A stretch of 60,000 bases of DNA from Hydractinia symbiolongicarpus (lineage: Eukaryota; Cnidaria; Hydrozoa; Anthoathecata; Hydractiniidae), in NCBI RefSeq assembly GCF_029227915.1, contig NC_079884.1:312001-372000 (forward strand), read 5' to 3'. The position numbers and the translations under genes are program-made. The notes below the pieces were generated by a model. The model was not told the origin of the DNA. It did not search any database and saw only the letters and a program-made list of their open reading frames with translations. Positions 35,301 through 43,372 of the stretch are shown here, one piece after another (the first letter of the stretch is position 1; the number at the start of each line of letters is the position of its first letter).

Positions 35301-37100
35301 CCTTAATAAGCAGAAGTGTATTATGTTTGTGTTTTAGAGTTGATATCAATGCCACGGAGGGACAGAGCAGCAAGCTCTCTATCCTTCTAAAAGGGACGCA
35401 ATCATCTCGAATGGTGAAATGTTTTTCATCGAATCCTGATGAATTGAAGGTATGTGTGACCAAGGTGAATCTCTCCAATAAACATCACCTTTTGTGTTTG
35501 CTTTCATGTCTGAAAGATTTTGTTGATTTGAGTTTTTAGGAAACGTTTTTAAAAAGACATTTTCTTAAGTCAAAATTTCAAAATCTGTAATAAAAACTCA
35601 ATCTTTTAGGCTGTTAAAATTTTAAGATGTTTTTAATCCAACCGTTTGTCATTGCTGAGATATAAAATTTTTGTGATATAGGTAGCGCCTCAAGATCATT
35701 TCATGTTGATGTCAAACGGCGTACAAGAAGTATGTTTCACCCTACGACCGCTAGTTTCTGGTAAACGAATGATGTTTGTGAATGTAGTTGGTAAGTTTAT
35801 ATCACTTTTAAATCTATCACAACGCGTCCTCTTTTTCAATATGGTAGAATACATAGAAATTCTACATGGGGATACAGCAAAAATTTATTCTTTACTTAAT
35901 ATTCTCAATTTTCTGTGAAAAATATGAAATTGTCCTTTTTTTAATTGTTTTATACTATTAAGTGTTGAAAATTCCCATTAAAAGCCCTCAAAACTTCTCA
36001 AGTCTGACGTAAAACGAGTTGCAATTACTGTTTTAGAAAGTGTGTTCATAACTGCTTTTGGCCACGAACTTTGAGATTTGCCCACGAACTTTGAGATTTG
36101 CCCATTTATCTATAGACATTTTGTCAAGGATTTCTTTGGTCCCCCAAAAGTTGACAGAAAACTTATCGTCAGAACTGGCTGTTTTGAGGATATTAAAATA
36201 CAGAGATAAATGTTTTGTGCGCCACAATAAGATCGTGAAGATCGCTTATTCTGGTTGCTGATTTTTTATTTAACAGCAAGTTTAAGTTTTTAGTGCAACT
36301 AATTTTGTTCTTCTGTATTTAATTAGATCAAGAATTCCACCAACTGGTAAAATCTTGGCTTGTAATGACAACTTGCTCTCCTCCTGTGATAACGAAGTCA
36401 TTTGAAGTCCATTTAAGAGTTGGTGGTGGAGCAGGCTCAAACAAAGTAACTTTTTTACCTTTCTTAGTACTATTTAATACTTCAAACTAAATTTTAAATC
36501 TGGCATTTACTTGTTCTTTAGAAAATATCGTTCTTGAACCCCTACCCGGTGAAAAAGAACTTTTATTTTAAAACAAATCGTGATGATTTGGTTCAGTTTA
36601 AAGAAGATGGTGTATTGGTATGTCGATTGTGTTTGCTTTGAAAGACTACGAACCGCTTCGCGTGGTTCTAGCGATGTACTCGATTCTCTTTTTTCGTCTT
36701 CTTATTTTTGACGGTAACAAGTAAAAAGTGCTACTGCCGTGACTTATCAGGATTAGTAGATGGCGAACTACAGTACGTTTAAATTGTAACAGCTCTGGTG
36801 AACTTTACTATCGCTCAAATTTACTTTCGTGTAAGTCACTAAAGTAAAGCTATTACAACAGTTCGTAGAAGTCATTTTAAGCATTCGCATAATGTTTCAT
36901 TCACTGAAAAAATAAATAGTAATAACACTTATTTTTTTTTCCAGCTGGGAGGAGGAGAGACGCATAATATTGGTCTTTTTTTCTTGCCACAGCAGTCAGA
37001 GGGCTCCACCACAGTGCTTATTTTCATCAATGATCGCGATGGTAAAAATGAAGAGACGTTTTGTGTTAAAGTGACGTATATATCCGATGATAAACGTTAA
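9484..37100 (+). CDS. NPHP4: Nephrocystin-4, complete 32-exon gene
   Basis: NPHP4 is a structural protein of the ciliary transition zone that works with NPHP1 and RPGRIP1L to gate entry of proteins into cilia. I read 32 exons, all with GT-AG borders except one GC donor. Phases join throughout and total 4,194 nt, giving 1,397 residues against about 1,426 in human. Hallmark stretches recognised from memory include [29 protein letters not shown]-like sequence, [58 protein letters not shown] and the C-terminal EETFCVKV. Translation may start at 9484 or at the second ATG, 9493. Introns 4 and 5 are enlarged by whole transposons. Exon coordinates are in the block entries. Family assignment is very secure; individual borders are read by eye. 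Confidence 0.95.
11278..11545. repeat. Left subterminal TCGTCTC array
   Basis: More than a dozen copies of (A)ATTCGTCTC or close variants, mainly in one orientation with one GAGACGA in the other. Irregular spacing of 8-30 bp argues for repeated protein-binding sites rather than a simple satellite. Confidence 0.8.
11604..12103. mobile_element. 500 bp miniature element nested in the intron-4 transposon
   Basis: Ends are inverted copies: GGCCAGGAGACCCAGCGTGA on the left and ACGCTGGGTCTCCTGGC on the right. A further internal copy of GAGACCCAGCGTAATTTT lies at about 12025. No coding frame. The duplication at the insertion site is not clear. Confidence 0.55.
12980..13040. repeat. Near-perfect 61 bp hairpin
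   Basis: Left arm ATAAATTTTAGATATTTCTA plus ACTATGAT is repeated as its exact reverse complement after a 2 nt loop; the only difference is a 3 nt TTA bulge in the left arm. It lies downstream of the minus-strand gene of the transposon, where it could terminate or stabilise a transcript. Confidence 0.85.
13406..16472 (-). CDS. Transposon protein: AT-hook, truncated DDE transposase core, coiled coil, BEN-like domain
   Basis: Two exons: 16472-16364 (37 codons, acidic, DSDSDLDW) and 15234-13406. Donor CG|GTAAAT and acceptor TTATTTTAG join in phase 1, giving 645 residues. In order: an acidic N-terminus; an AT-hook KKRGRPAL at about 39-46; a helix-turn-helix-like stretch ([21 protein letters not shown]); a basic linker; a segment ending [12 protein letters not shown]...LDCLIVQC that resembles the middle of a cnidarian-abundant DDE transposase family. 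Then come three SKTxPDHxP repeats, a helical region ([23 protein letters not shown]), and a C-terminal BEN-like module ([23 protein letters not shown]). The expected final catalytic part after LIVQC (APGHSRxNPIE-like) is missing, so catalysis looks lost. Domain names are inferred by eye. Confidence 0.65.
16535..16855. repeat. Right subterminal TCGTCTC array with a 43-46 bp tandem
   Basis: Mirror of the left array. It includes three near-identical units containing AATTCGTCTCCGTGATTTTA and CCGCAGCGTCTTAATTCG, then several GAGACGA copies in opposite orientation close to the terminal repeat. Confidence 0.8.
17059..17117 (+). CDS. NPHP4: NPHP4 exon 5
   Basis: A 59 nt exon (phase 2 in, 1 out) between two transposon-filled introns. 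Acceptor ATTTTTAG. It encodes [19 protein letters not shown], matching the conserved LYHGTPRALLH-type motif of NPHP4, which makes this small exon certain despite its isolation. Confidence 0.92.
17410..18993 (+). CDS. THAP-domain DDE transposase (DDE_Tnp_4 type)
   Basis: Catalyses cut-and-paste movement of the surrounding element. 527 residues if started at the ATG at 17410, which directly precedes the THAP zinc finger; an in-frame ATG at 17332 would add 26 residues without a domain. THAP C2CH finger at about residues 1-110 (CAVIGC, W, CSVHF, then a [10 protein letters not shown] end), a linker with CESCKDK, helix-turn-helix region [21 protein letters not shown] around 300, then the catalytic core with acidic residues in [15 protein letters not shown] and HVERAI. 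All three catalytic acids are present and the frame is uninterrupted. Single exon. Confidence 0.9.
   Translation: MPSVNCAVIGCFNSTKKLRKWKKERCEIHEVNHEECSCQRPFSLYCFPSVLRNNEQRQRWIKAMRRINPDKSDWVPKQSDRVCSVHFVDGTPSQKYPDPTLELGYDTPVTKKPRRELFRHSLEKSSLDSEDVPSNEAQEEEPCCSNISDASGFFSPTIPDHSYTISSPPTCESCKDKSEMIKSLVSKVNSLTVQVKKYRGKAFEIVKNTTMTWRIIKSDSKMNYYTGLSSIMLFNTLLLLLKPYLQQVNYWRGSKRACLSTKIKRQTKHVKKLTQRDEFLLVLMKLRLGLLTEDLADRFGISPSTCSTVFVTWIRIISRVLGDALVVWLPREAIRDNLPKTFAKAGYSKCRVIIDCAEVFIDRPKSLTNQASTWSDYKHHNTLKFLVGISPSGYITFLSDCYGGRASDKFITNDSGFYDLLERDDEVMADRGFQIREELMLRFCKLVVPPGARVKSQMTSAECKKTKDVANLRIHVERAINRIKFYRILKGVLPVTMLQHADHIVKCCAALCNLKPVLIKKKPEKTT
19515..21233 (-). CDS. SAP-SWIM-YqaJ exonuclease-like protein of the same transposon
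   Basis: 572 residues in one exon. N-terminal SAP DNA-binding motif ([20 protein letters not shown], about 9-28); a SWIM zinc motif [15 protein letters not shown] near 180; and a C-terminal YqaJ/lambda-exonuclease-type nuclease core with GASPDR, LEVKCP and a [10 protein letters not shown] helix. These are the D, ExK and Q motifs expected for an active two-metal nuclease. It converges on the transposase, with about 520 bp between the two stops. In phage systems YqaJ-like enzymes resect DNA for annealing; a role in processing or repairing transposition intermediates is inference. Confidence 0.88.
   Translation of the reverse strand: MDYDLISKMSVEELKNYLRVRNLRISGRKEELIARVFSAAENFVQPVKTAQEVESNLKEEYQKKLKINDRTLPDPFKIPHGWMDEQEGIKFWPMVLYPDIFSYLMFYPSELGSSDLNDYKNSKAYSYYKSGWLQPLAYHDLSGSNFCIFKGTCRKSQAINDPFHKLWLILEKSGKIMSCHCTCMAGMSQTCNHVAAALYRIEAAVRIGLTNTACTSTANEWLPNRKQVAPTKIKDLNFSRDNFSDRGKRKRPLVSTPKKNFDPLQHCGEKLLSLNEIADELKEIIPESILFTAVPKPEIDFVRECLSISDVTQPSDIYSISDILAMSKTKTEFECNLVAYVTPEKVIHIEKLTQGQSENTGWYNFRKHVISASKGHEVLTKMKKVKSGGGGSINIWALNQKVSGMSFISPNIPALKYGRTMEINAVNAFKDNFLQGHKNVKVLECGLYLDKNTPYIGASPDRIITCDCCLPACLEVKCPFSINYTTPKDLNVKLPYLTHMEEKTVLNKNHKYYTQCVMQMGVTGFSQCHFVVWTPHGMVHDIINFEPEVWNSMRKTFIEYYDTFYLKSIFSG
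21485..24687 (+). CDS. NPHP4: NPHP4 exons 6-11
   Basis: Exons 21485-21637, 21788-21855, 21928-22062, 23515-23644, 23933-24084 and 24496-24687 (phases out 1, 0, 0, 1, 0, 0). They encode [21 protein letters not shown], then [34 protein letters not shown] and a segment with IWVPFE and [10 protein letters not shown]. All align in order with vertebrate NPHP4 from memory. Exon 6 starts only 91 bp after the end of the intron-5 transposon. Confidence 0.93.
22302..22670. mobile_element. 369 bp miniature element in NPHP4 intron 8, target duplication TTA
   Basis: Perfect 12 bp inverted ends GGCCGTCCTTAA flanked by TTA (22299-22301 and 22671-22673). The GGCCGTCC start resembles the GGGACCGTCC and GGGATCGTCC ends of the larger TTA/TAA elements in this window. 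No coding capacity beyond chance frames. Confidence 0.8.
24688..27643. other. NPHP4 intron 11, 3.0 kb
   Basis: No exon, RNA gene or complete transposon recognised. It contains a hairpin around 25045-25085 (CCCCAGGGCTGG...AACCCTGGGG), and GCTAGCTAC palindromic runs near 26345 and 26865. The several short frames here have no recognisable domain. Confidence 0.45.
27644..29536 (+). CDS. NPHP4: NPHP4 exons 12-16
   Basis: Exons 27644-27870, 28348-28449, 28655-28843, 29121-29186 and 29422-29536 (phases out 2, 2, 2, 2, 0). They encode the low-complexity, serine/proline-rich linker (exon 12), [40 protein letters not shown] and [18 protein letters not shown]. The last stretches begin the central conserved beta domain. 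Intron 15 contains the TTA/GTT microsatellite. Confidence 0.92.
29251..29345. repeat. (TTA)n-(GTT)n microsatellite
   Basis: About 7 TTA/ATT units followed by more than 20 GTT units in NPHP4 intron 15, less than 100 bp upstream of exon 16. Poly-valine or poly-leucine frames across it are artefacts of the repeat. Confidence 0.95.
30115..31835 (+). CDS. NPHP4: NPHP4 exons 17-20
   Basis: Exons 30115-30695 (581 nt, the largest), 30984-31050, 31368-31426 and 31668-31835 (phases out 2, 0, 2, 2). Exon 17 contains the best-conserved motif [14 protein letters not shown] (about residue 715) and [12 protein letters not shown]. Exons 17/18 join to give RKRKIERM, exon 19 gives [10 protein letters not shown], and exon 20 gives [22 protein letters not shown] at about residue 950. 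Good acceptors and donors throughout. Confidence 0.95.
32177..34029 (+). CDS. NPHP4: NPHP4 exons 21-24
   Basis: Exons 32177-32235, 32943-33070, 33170-33259 and 33873-34029 (phases out 1, 0, 0, 1). They encode [22 protein letters not shown], a variable loop and VLFHGNES...[22 protein letters not shown]. Exon 23 has no GT donor at the required place; AAAG|GCAACC at 33260 fits a GC-AG intron and restores both phase and homology to VLFHGN. Intron 21 is occupied by a miniature transposon and intron 23 carries a 17 bp tandem repeat. Confidence 0.9.
32298..32900. mobile_element. 0.6 kb miniature element filling NPHP4 intron 21
   Basis: Inverted ends GCTTGGTTTTTATCTGGCGT on the left and, inward from the right, GTTTGGTTTCCATCTGGCGT. 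Internally it has further palindromic GCGCTAATTGGAG/CTCCAATTAGCGC segments. It occupies nearly all of the 707 bp intron. The target duplication is not clear. Confidence 0.7.
33385..33525. repeat. 17 bp tandem repeat TGTTGTCGTACGTCATA, about 8 copies
   Basis: Seven adjacent units of exactly 17 bp with 0-3 differences each, plus partial units at both sides. Each unit contains the palindrome GTACGTC/GACGTAC core TACGTA-like. It lies in the intron that uses the GC donor. Confidence 0.9.
34781..37100 (+). CDS. NPHP4: NPHP4 exons 25-32, C-terminus
   Basis: Exons 34781-34866, 34950-35035, 35197-35256, 35338-35449, 35682-35790, 36327-36445, 36522-36617 and 36945-37100 (phases out 0, 2, 2, 0, 1, 0, 0, stop). 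They encode the C-terminal series of immunoglobulin/PapD-like beta sandwiches known for this family. Landmarks: [81 protein letters not shown] and [21 protein letters not shown] at 37098. Confidence 0.95.
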
Positions 37101-37910
37101 GCCATGAGTTTTGTTTTTAAATGTATCGTTAAGTATTTATGCTAATTTATACTGTATATAACATCAAATTAGGAATTTTTATCAAAAGATTAGGATAATT
37201 TAATATATTACTGCGAAATTTTTATCAGGATCCAAGATGAGAACCTTTAGGAAAAGGACGGACCGCCTTCATTGTTGATCTACAGATTGTAAAATCTCAA
37301 TTAAGCAAATTTTGGTTGCGATCGTTGTAATGTATACATTGGCGTGCATACGCGCATTTAAGAATGATGATTAAAAAAAAAGATTATTAAATTCCTTTTG
37401 AGGACACTTCGTCATCTCCTGAGCTCTCGTTTGTCACTCTGTCATGTATTTTCAAAATATTGTCGTAATGATAGAGAAAGAAGTCAGGAATGTCAACAAT
37501 TTCTTTGGTATGTCATGAGAATGTCAAAAAATTTAGTGCGATCAATCAGAACCGTTCTAAAAATTGTCAAGAGTTAAATTTCAGTTCTGTTCAAACACAT
37601 AATAAGGAAATAAGTAAATTTTAGTCAAAAACTGTCAGGAGAATAAGAAGTTGCTATTGTTTGCACGCCATTTGATTATTTACAATATAAGATTATTTCA
37701 TTAACAAAAAAATGCTAAGCAAAAGTTATCTGAAATACGGGAATGTTGAATTGATAAAGATTTTCATAACACAATACTAGCTTAAGCGTAGTCACGTTTA
37801 TTCAGAGGACATTTTTTCAATTTGTTTGCAGCGCAAGAAAGGCTCGTTTTTTTTGCAACTTCGTAGAATTTCACTTAAAAGAGAAATAAGATTTCCTGCG
37901 TCTTACCACT
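37101..37910. other. NPHP4 3' flank
   Basis: Likely 3' untranslated region then spacer. No strong AATAAA is obvious in the first 200 bp; ATTAAA-like sites occur near 37385. Nothing else recognised. Confidence 0.35.
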
Positions 37911-38002
37911 ATGCTGACAACATCAAAACCTCCACGTGTAAGGTGGCATATCGGAAAAGAAGATGATAAAATCTTTGATTCAGCAAAGCCCACACCTGCG
38001 CG
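37911..38002 (+). CDS. Candidate first coding exon of an unidentified gene
   Basis: ATG followed by 30 codons and a good donor (GCGCG|GTATGA), phase 2. The peptide MLTTSKPPRVRWHIGKEDDK is non-AT-biased and looks coding, with a tail IFDSAKPTPAR. A phase-compatible acceptor (TATTTTCAG, 39433) begins a frame RRDQRKVFSNNHVKATSYK, but that region is compositionally repetitive and I do not trust it. The following 2.7 kb contain no recognised continuation. It could be a small gene interrupted by a large intron, or a chance frame. Confidence 0.3.
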
Positions 38003-40700
38003 GTATGAAACTCTGTAATGCAATTTTTTGAAAAAAAAATAGGCGATTGAAAAGCATTCTAATAACTGTTCGGTTGTTTATTCGCCAATGTCAGCATTTT
38101 TAAAATGCAATAAAATTTCTCCATAAAAAAGAATGACGATTGTATTGTGCAGACTACAGAAACAATTTGGGAAGATAGCGTAAAGAGAATTGCTTAACGT
38201 GCAGAACTTATTTTAAAATGTAACGTATCAATTTTATACATATTATTGCGTCTGGTGCAAGAGTTTTGTGAATGGATTACCAGCTTCTAAAAGTATGCAT
38301 TAGCATTACCTTGGTTTTGCAAAATTGTAAAAAAATATACAACATGGATTTATGTTCGCATTGAATAATGATCGGGGTGTCCGTCAACGGACAATTTTTT
38401 CGCATGTGGATTAACATTCCCGAGCACAAAGTGTTTTTCTTCAAAATACTGAACACAACGTCCAGGTCCTTGACCAGGTGCATCAAAGTCTTAAATTTCG
38501 TAACTTCCCTTCTTTATACCAGCTAACGTAAGGCATAGACGCAGTAAATCAACTCGGCGCATATATTTCATTTGAAATCTATTACATGGTTTGTGTATAA
38601 GAACATCAAAATTGTAACCAGGCTGGTCATTATTCTTATTTCTTTGTTATTTAAACAATAGACCAATTGTGTTTAACCAAAAATTCCAGCCTAGTATTCT
38701 AATAAAGCATGTACTTAAAAAAAACATGTAGATGTACACTATTCTCCCTTTTCTTGAAGTTGTTCTACACAACCGTTTTGCTCATTTTGCTTTTTTTAGC
38801 AACCCTTACACTCGTCTGCACAACCACCGTCGCCCCTTTGTTTATTTTGGTGATAATGCATCACGCTTTTATAAAAATCAGGCCCAGTTTGAATTTTAAT
38901 ATTCTTATAAATGAAGCGTGTGTACCGTTTAACCATCACGTTTTTAAAATTGTTTCCTCACAAAATTATTTTTTAAAAAATATCGCTGATTGCCCCATTT
39001 AGCTGCTTTAAATATGCGAAAAACTTAGTGACTAACTCTAGACGTCTTAAGTTTTTATTGTCTCCACCACACTACTTCCCAAATGTGAATTAAACAACAG
39101 AATTGGGAGTGTCACTATTTGTTGGTTCTTTGAGGTGCAAATATGGCTACATAATTTTCAAATGGTCATATCATTCTAGGTGCCCCTGAGGCAGAAATTT
39201 ATTATACATTCTATACTATTTTCTCTCTTTTTTTTTTTACACATACTCCGGTTTACATAGGAGTTTGGTAAGTGTTCTAGTTGTAAGTTGGTGAGTTGGC
39301 GAGGCGTGAGGTCGGTGAGCTTGTGAGAAAAAAATTTCAAATGCCGACATCCGAAAAAATATGCATATATGCTCTCCACCGTAGAGTTTTAAATTCTAAG
39401 AAGTAATTATATCATCATCACTTATATTTTCAGACGTGATCAACGAAAGGTGTTCAGTAACAATCATGTCAAAGCGACGAGTTACAAAACCGGGAAGCTA
39501 GGAAGTTGCAAAGTTAGGGAGTTACACATTTCTACGGTAAACCGAGTTACATGCCGGCGAAAACTCGAGGTCACTATTTTACCGTATCTGCTATTCGCGA
39601 ATACTCGGGGGCCTGCGCACTGTACAAAACCGCGTGGGATCAATAATTTACGAAATATTGTTATAGATAAAAAAACATTATTTCTTTTCTGTAATTATCA
39701 CAATCAATACTGATATTTTATAGTGGCATATTGCCTCGTTTATATGCTCCAAACTGTCTACAAAAAGCTTCGATTTTATATTTATCAAGAAAGACATATT
39801 TGTCTTAGACATCTACGTACTGATTCCAGCACTCTTTTGCTGTTTTTCTTATCACCTTTTTTTAGCCCTTTTTTTTTTAAATAATTCGATTTATAAAATA
39901 AGGTATATTTGTTAAGCAACTTTGACAGTCTGAAAAACCCAGTTTCTTTATACCACACTTTTCTGCGTTTTTATGGCATACAGACATTGATAAGTTTCTC
40001 CCGTGCGATCGTTCCGTTCCGATATACGAAGACAGTCCCCCATCATATTGCTACTTACCCGCCTGGCCCTTAATTTAATGCCAGGTATATTTTTTATCCT
40101 CGGTAGTTGGCTAGGCTTTTTGTCACCAAGTAAGTATTATGATGGTATCGTAATAAAACTTTTGTGTATGCGAGTACGTTCTTGCCAGGTATGCTTAGCG
40201 CTCTTGAGTGAAATTCAAAGTCTACACGCACATATCAATCATACGTATTTTCAAAACACTTTTCATAGTAGCTTTCATAGTTTTCATCGTTGGTTTTCTT
40301 TTTAATTCATATTTCGCAAAACTCTTCAACCGCTGGTAATTTTTAGGAGCTGTTTTCTTCTGTAACTAATGCATCTCATTTTTGACAGCAACCGTATGAC
40401 CACTTTGTAACATTTAACAAGAGTTAAAATCTCAGGGTGTGGTCCTACCATCTTCTGATATGAGTTTAAATGTTAAACATTGCATATCATACACAACGGA
40501 TTGGAAATCATTTAAATAAATTGTCTTAAAACCTTTGAAGTCCTAAATTTTTTTTGAAAACAGAAAAATTACGTCACTATAGTGTTAACATATTTATTTG
40601 TAACCTCTTTCAGACTAATGAAAACGCAATAAAAGTATATATCGCAAAAAAGCTAACTAAAACTAAATCAATAAAATATGTCACGTGACCAGGAGGCCAA
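38003..40700. other. Gene-poor stretch
   Basis: No recognisable domain in any frame, and no transposon ends identified. Between 39260 and 39540 there are repeated AGTTGCxA/GCGAGGCG-like words suggesting a degraded tandem repeat. Confidence 0.4.
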
Positions 40701-40979
40701 TTCAAAGTAGCGGATATAGAAATGGTAAAAATCAAACTTTAATTTAAAATCAGTTTTCAATGGCCAAGAAAAACTTGGACTTGCTTTTGCATCCACAGGA
40801 AAGTACATTTTATAAGCTTTTTAGAAAAGGTAAACATGACAACCTCTGCACTGAAACAAGAAATAATCGATAAAGTTACTCTTGTTTTCAGTGTCGAGAG
40901 TGTGCCCATGTATCAAACGTGAAAGTTGTAAAGAAAGAAGGAAGATATGCCAACTATTTTAATCATATGCGAACTCTGT

Positions 40980-41038
40980 CCGCAGATGGATATACATATG
41001 TATTTTAATTTAAAATACATATGTATATCCATCTGCGG
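40980..41038. repeat. Perfect 59 bp palindrome (28 bp arms, 3 nt loop)
   Basis: The arm CCGCAGATGGATATACATAT (first 20 of 28 bases) is followed, after a 3 nt centre, by its exact reverse complement. The first ATG of the hAT frame (41021) lies within the right arm. Confidence 0.97.
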
Positions 41039-42645
41039 AGTAGAGTACAAGGTGGAGATACAGCTCTTGCTGACCATCTTAAAACCCAGAATGAATTAAT
41101 CAACTGTTGTGGATCTGTAATTTTGGATGAAATAATCCAAGAAGTAAAATCAAACACTTTCTTTTCTATTCTGGCAGATGAAGCTGCTGATTTATCTAAT
41201 AAAGAGCAAATGTCCTTAGTTTTACGTTTTGTTGACAGTAATTTTAATATACGTGAGGAGTTTGTTCAATATATTCATTGTGATGAGGGGCTGGCAGGTA
41301 AAGACTTGAAGTCTGTTCCCTTAAAGTCACTTCATAACCTGACTTTAAATATTAAGGACTGTCGGGGTCAAGCATATGATGGTGCAGGTGCTGTTGCTGG
41401 GTATAAGAATGGACTTTCTGCCCATATTCTTAATTTAAATAAAAAGGCTATATATGTTCATTGCAACAGTCATCGTTTAAATTTAGCAGTTGGAAAATCT
41501 TGTACAATCAGCTTAGTTGCCCATGTGATGGCTAAAATAAAACACATTTCCTATTTCTTTAACTATTCTCAAAAAAGACAGCAATCCCTTATGATTAACA
41601 TAGATAAATATAGTCCGACTTCTAAAAAAACTAAATTAAAGGATGTTTGCCGTACTCGGTGGGTTGAACGAATTACTGGTTTAGATCTCTTTCAAGAGTT
41701 ATATGTGCCTATTTATATTACTTTGGAAGAGATGAAATTAAACTTAAATCGACAGTTCAATTATGACACATCAAAACAAGCTGTTGGTTTTTTTCACCAA
41801 ATAGCTAATTTTGAATTTCTTGTCACTCTGGTGATCACAAGGAACGTATTTGACATAACACTTCCAGTTACTCAATTGCTACAAAATAGAACAATTGATG
41901 TTATGGACAGCATAGAGCTTATTCAAACATTAAAAAATGTTCTCCTTCAAACCAGAAATAATGTAGAACATTTTCATGATAGGTGGTATGAGGAGGCTCT
42001 TTCTCTTTGTGAAAAAGTAAGAATTGTGGAGGAGAAGAAGAGGACTGTTGGAAGGCAAACCACAAGAGATAATCATCCTTCTTTTTCAACTTCTGATTAC
42101 TATAAAAAATCAGTTACTAACCTCTTTTAGACCATTTAAATAGTGAAATGAAGAATCGTTTTCAACCGTTTTCTCTAAATGCTTATAATGGCCTATGCAT
42201 TGTTCCAGCAAAAATGGTTTCTTTGATTTCTGGAGGTAAAACAAACTGGAAGGAGAAATTCAAGTCTTTTGTCTCTTTCTATGAAGATGACCTTCCAAAT
42301 ATACTTGGGCTTAATGCTGAATTAGAAATTTGGGAGAAGTATTGGATTGATTTTAAAGGAAATAGACCCCAAACTATTGCTCAAACGTTGAAGTCTATTA
42401 ATCCAAATGTCTTTGTTAATTTGCATGTGGCCCTAAGAATTTTAGCCACTATTCCTGTCACCACATGTGAATGTGAACGCTCTTTCTCTGCTATGAGAAA
42501 ACTTAAAAATTATACTCGCACTACTATGGTATCTGAACGCCTCAACGGGCTAGCGCTTATGTATATTCACAAAGAAATAGTGCCAGATGTTGATAAAGTT
42601 TTAAATAAATTTGCTAAAGATAAAAGAAGACTTGAATTAATATAA
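41021..42645 (+). pseudogene. hAT transposase, ZMYM1/DUF4371 type, frameshifted
   Basis: Encodes a hAT-family transposase in two overlapping pieces. 41021-42130 gives the DUF4371-like part (SILADEAADLSNKEQMSLVLRF, the CRGQAYDGAGAVAG motif, VHCNSHRLNLAV, and CRTRWVER). 42148-42645 gives the C-terminal dimerisation domain (PVTTCECERSFSAMRKLKNYTRTTM). The reading frame changes near 42120 (YYKKSVTNLF then stop; the other frame reads LDHLNSEMKNRF), a single-base indel. The N-terminal zinc finger is missing or lies before the palindrome in another frame. Catalytic residues in the visible parts look normal, so this is a recently dead copy. Confidence 0.85.
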
Positions 42646-42796
42646 ATTTTTCCACTATACAATCTAGAACAAATTAATGAATAAATAAATAAATAATTAA
42701 ATCTTACCCACTCCTAATTGAAAAAAATAGTAACCATTTATATAAAATAAATTCCCTTTCCTCTTGTTTACGTTGTGTCGTTATCTTTCTGCAGGT

Positions 42797-42850
42797 TCAG
42801 CTTGCTCCGGCTGATAGTACCTGTTCTAGGAGCCCCCTGTCAGGGGCTTT
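42797..42850 (+). repeat. Degenerate upstream copy of the ribozyme 5' half
   Basis: GTTCAGCTTGCTCCGGCTGATAG resembles GTTCGGCTTGCTCCAGCTGATAG at 42909-42930, which leads into the hammerhead. A GGAGC and CTGTC follow in both, but the catalytic CTGANGA and GAAA are absent here. It suggests a former tandem dimer. Confidence 0.5.
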
Positions 42851-42948
42851 AATAACTTTCTATTTTTATATCAATTCCTTTTCTTTAACCCCCCCCCCCT
42901 TTTCCGAGTTCGGCTTGCTCCAGCTGATAGCACTCGGTTGATTGGAGC

Positions 42949-43036
42949 AGACTGTCCATGTCTGGAATAGCTAATATTACGTTATTAGCTGTTTCCTAGG
43001 CATGCTGACGAGCCCTGATATTGGGCGAAACAGTCT
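42949..43036 (+). ncRNA. Hammerhead ribozyme, type III topology
   Basis: All core nucleotides are present in order. Stem III strand AGACTGT, cleavage site GTC (cut after C42956), stem I opening CATG paired with CATG at 43001-43004 and extended by GGAATAGCTAATA pairing with TATTAGCTGTTTCC, then CTGACGA (43005-43011), stem II GCCC/GGGC with a TGATATT loop (43012-43026), GAAA (43027-43030), and stem III partner CAGTCT. Stem III is the open stem. Stem I is unusually long for a hairpin-closed stem I. Hammerheads process circular or tandem RNAs in retrozymes and Penelope-like elements; which RNA carries this one is unknown. Confidence 0.9.
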
Positions 43037-43372
43037 TAAAATATATGAATTTAAACCGTTGTTTTTATTTTTCCTACACTTTTTTGCAACCCTTTACAAG
43101 ATTGTTTGTTTTTTGCTGTCTATTCGAAGCAAAAAACGTCTCTAACAGAGCTAATAATTTGGACATTAATTAGGCCGTTTATAGTGCGTAGAGGCTTAAA
43201 ATAGCGAAAGTTTCCGGGGCTGCGCCCCGGACCGGGGGCTTACAGCGCCCGCCATGACCCCCAGCTGTTCTGGGCGCAGCAAATTGCTGCGCTGTTTTTT
43301 GCTTCGCAAAAAAAGTGACTGACATGTTACAAATGCTGGATCCGCCCCTGTTAAACATGTCGTATTGATATA

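Larger units (their letters stand above)
40760..43350 (+). mobile_element. Broken hAT transposon (ZMYM1-like transposase), left end unresolved
   Basis: The right end at 43350 (GGATCCGCCCCTG) is the same as the right end of the non-autonomous hAT at 50463-52926, and is preceded by GC-rich hairpin sequence (CGGGGCTGCGCCCCGG) typical of hAT 3' ends. The expected left end CAGGGGCGGAT was not found between 38000 and 41000. The 59 bp hairpin at 40980-41038 suggests that the 5' part was rearranged. Confidence 0.65.
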
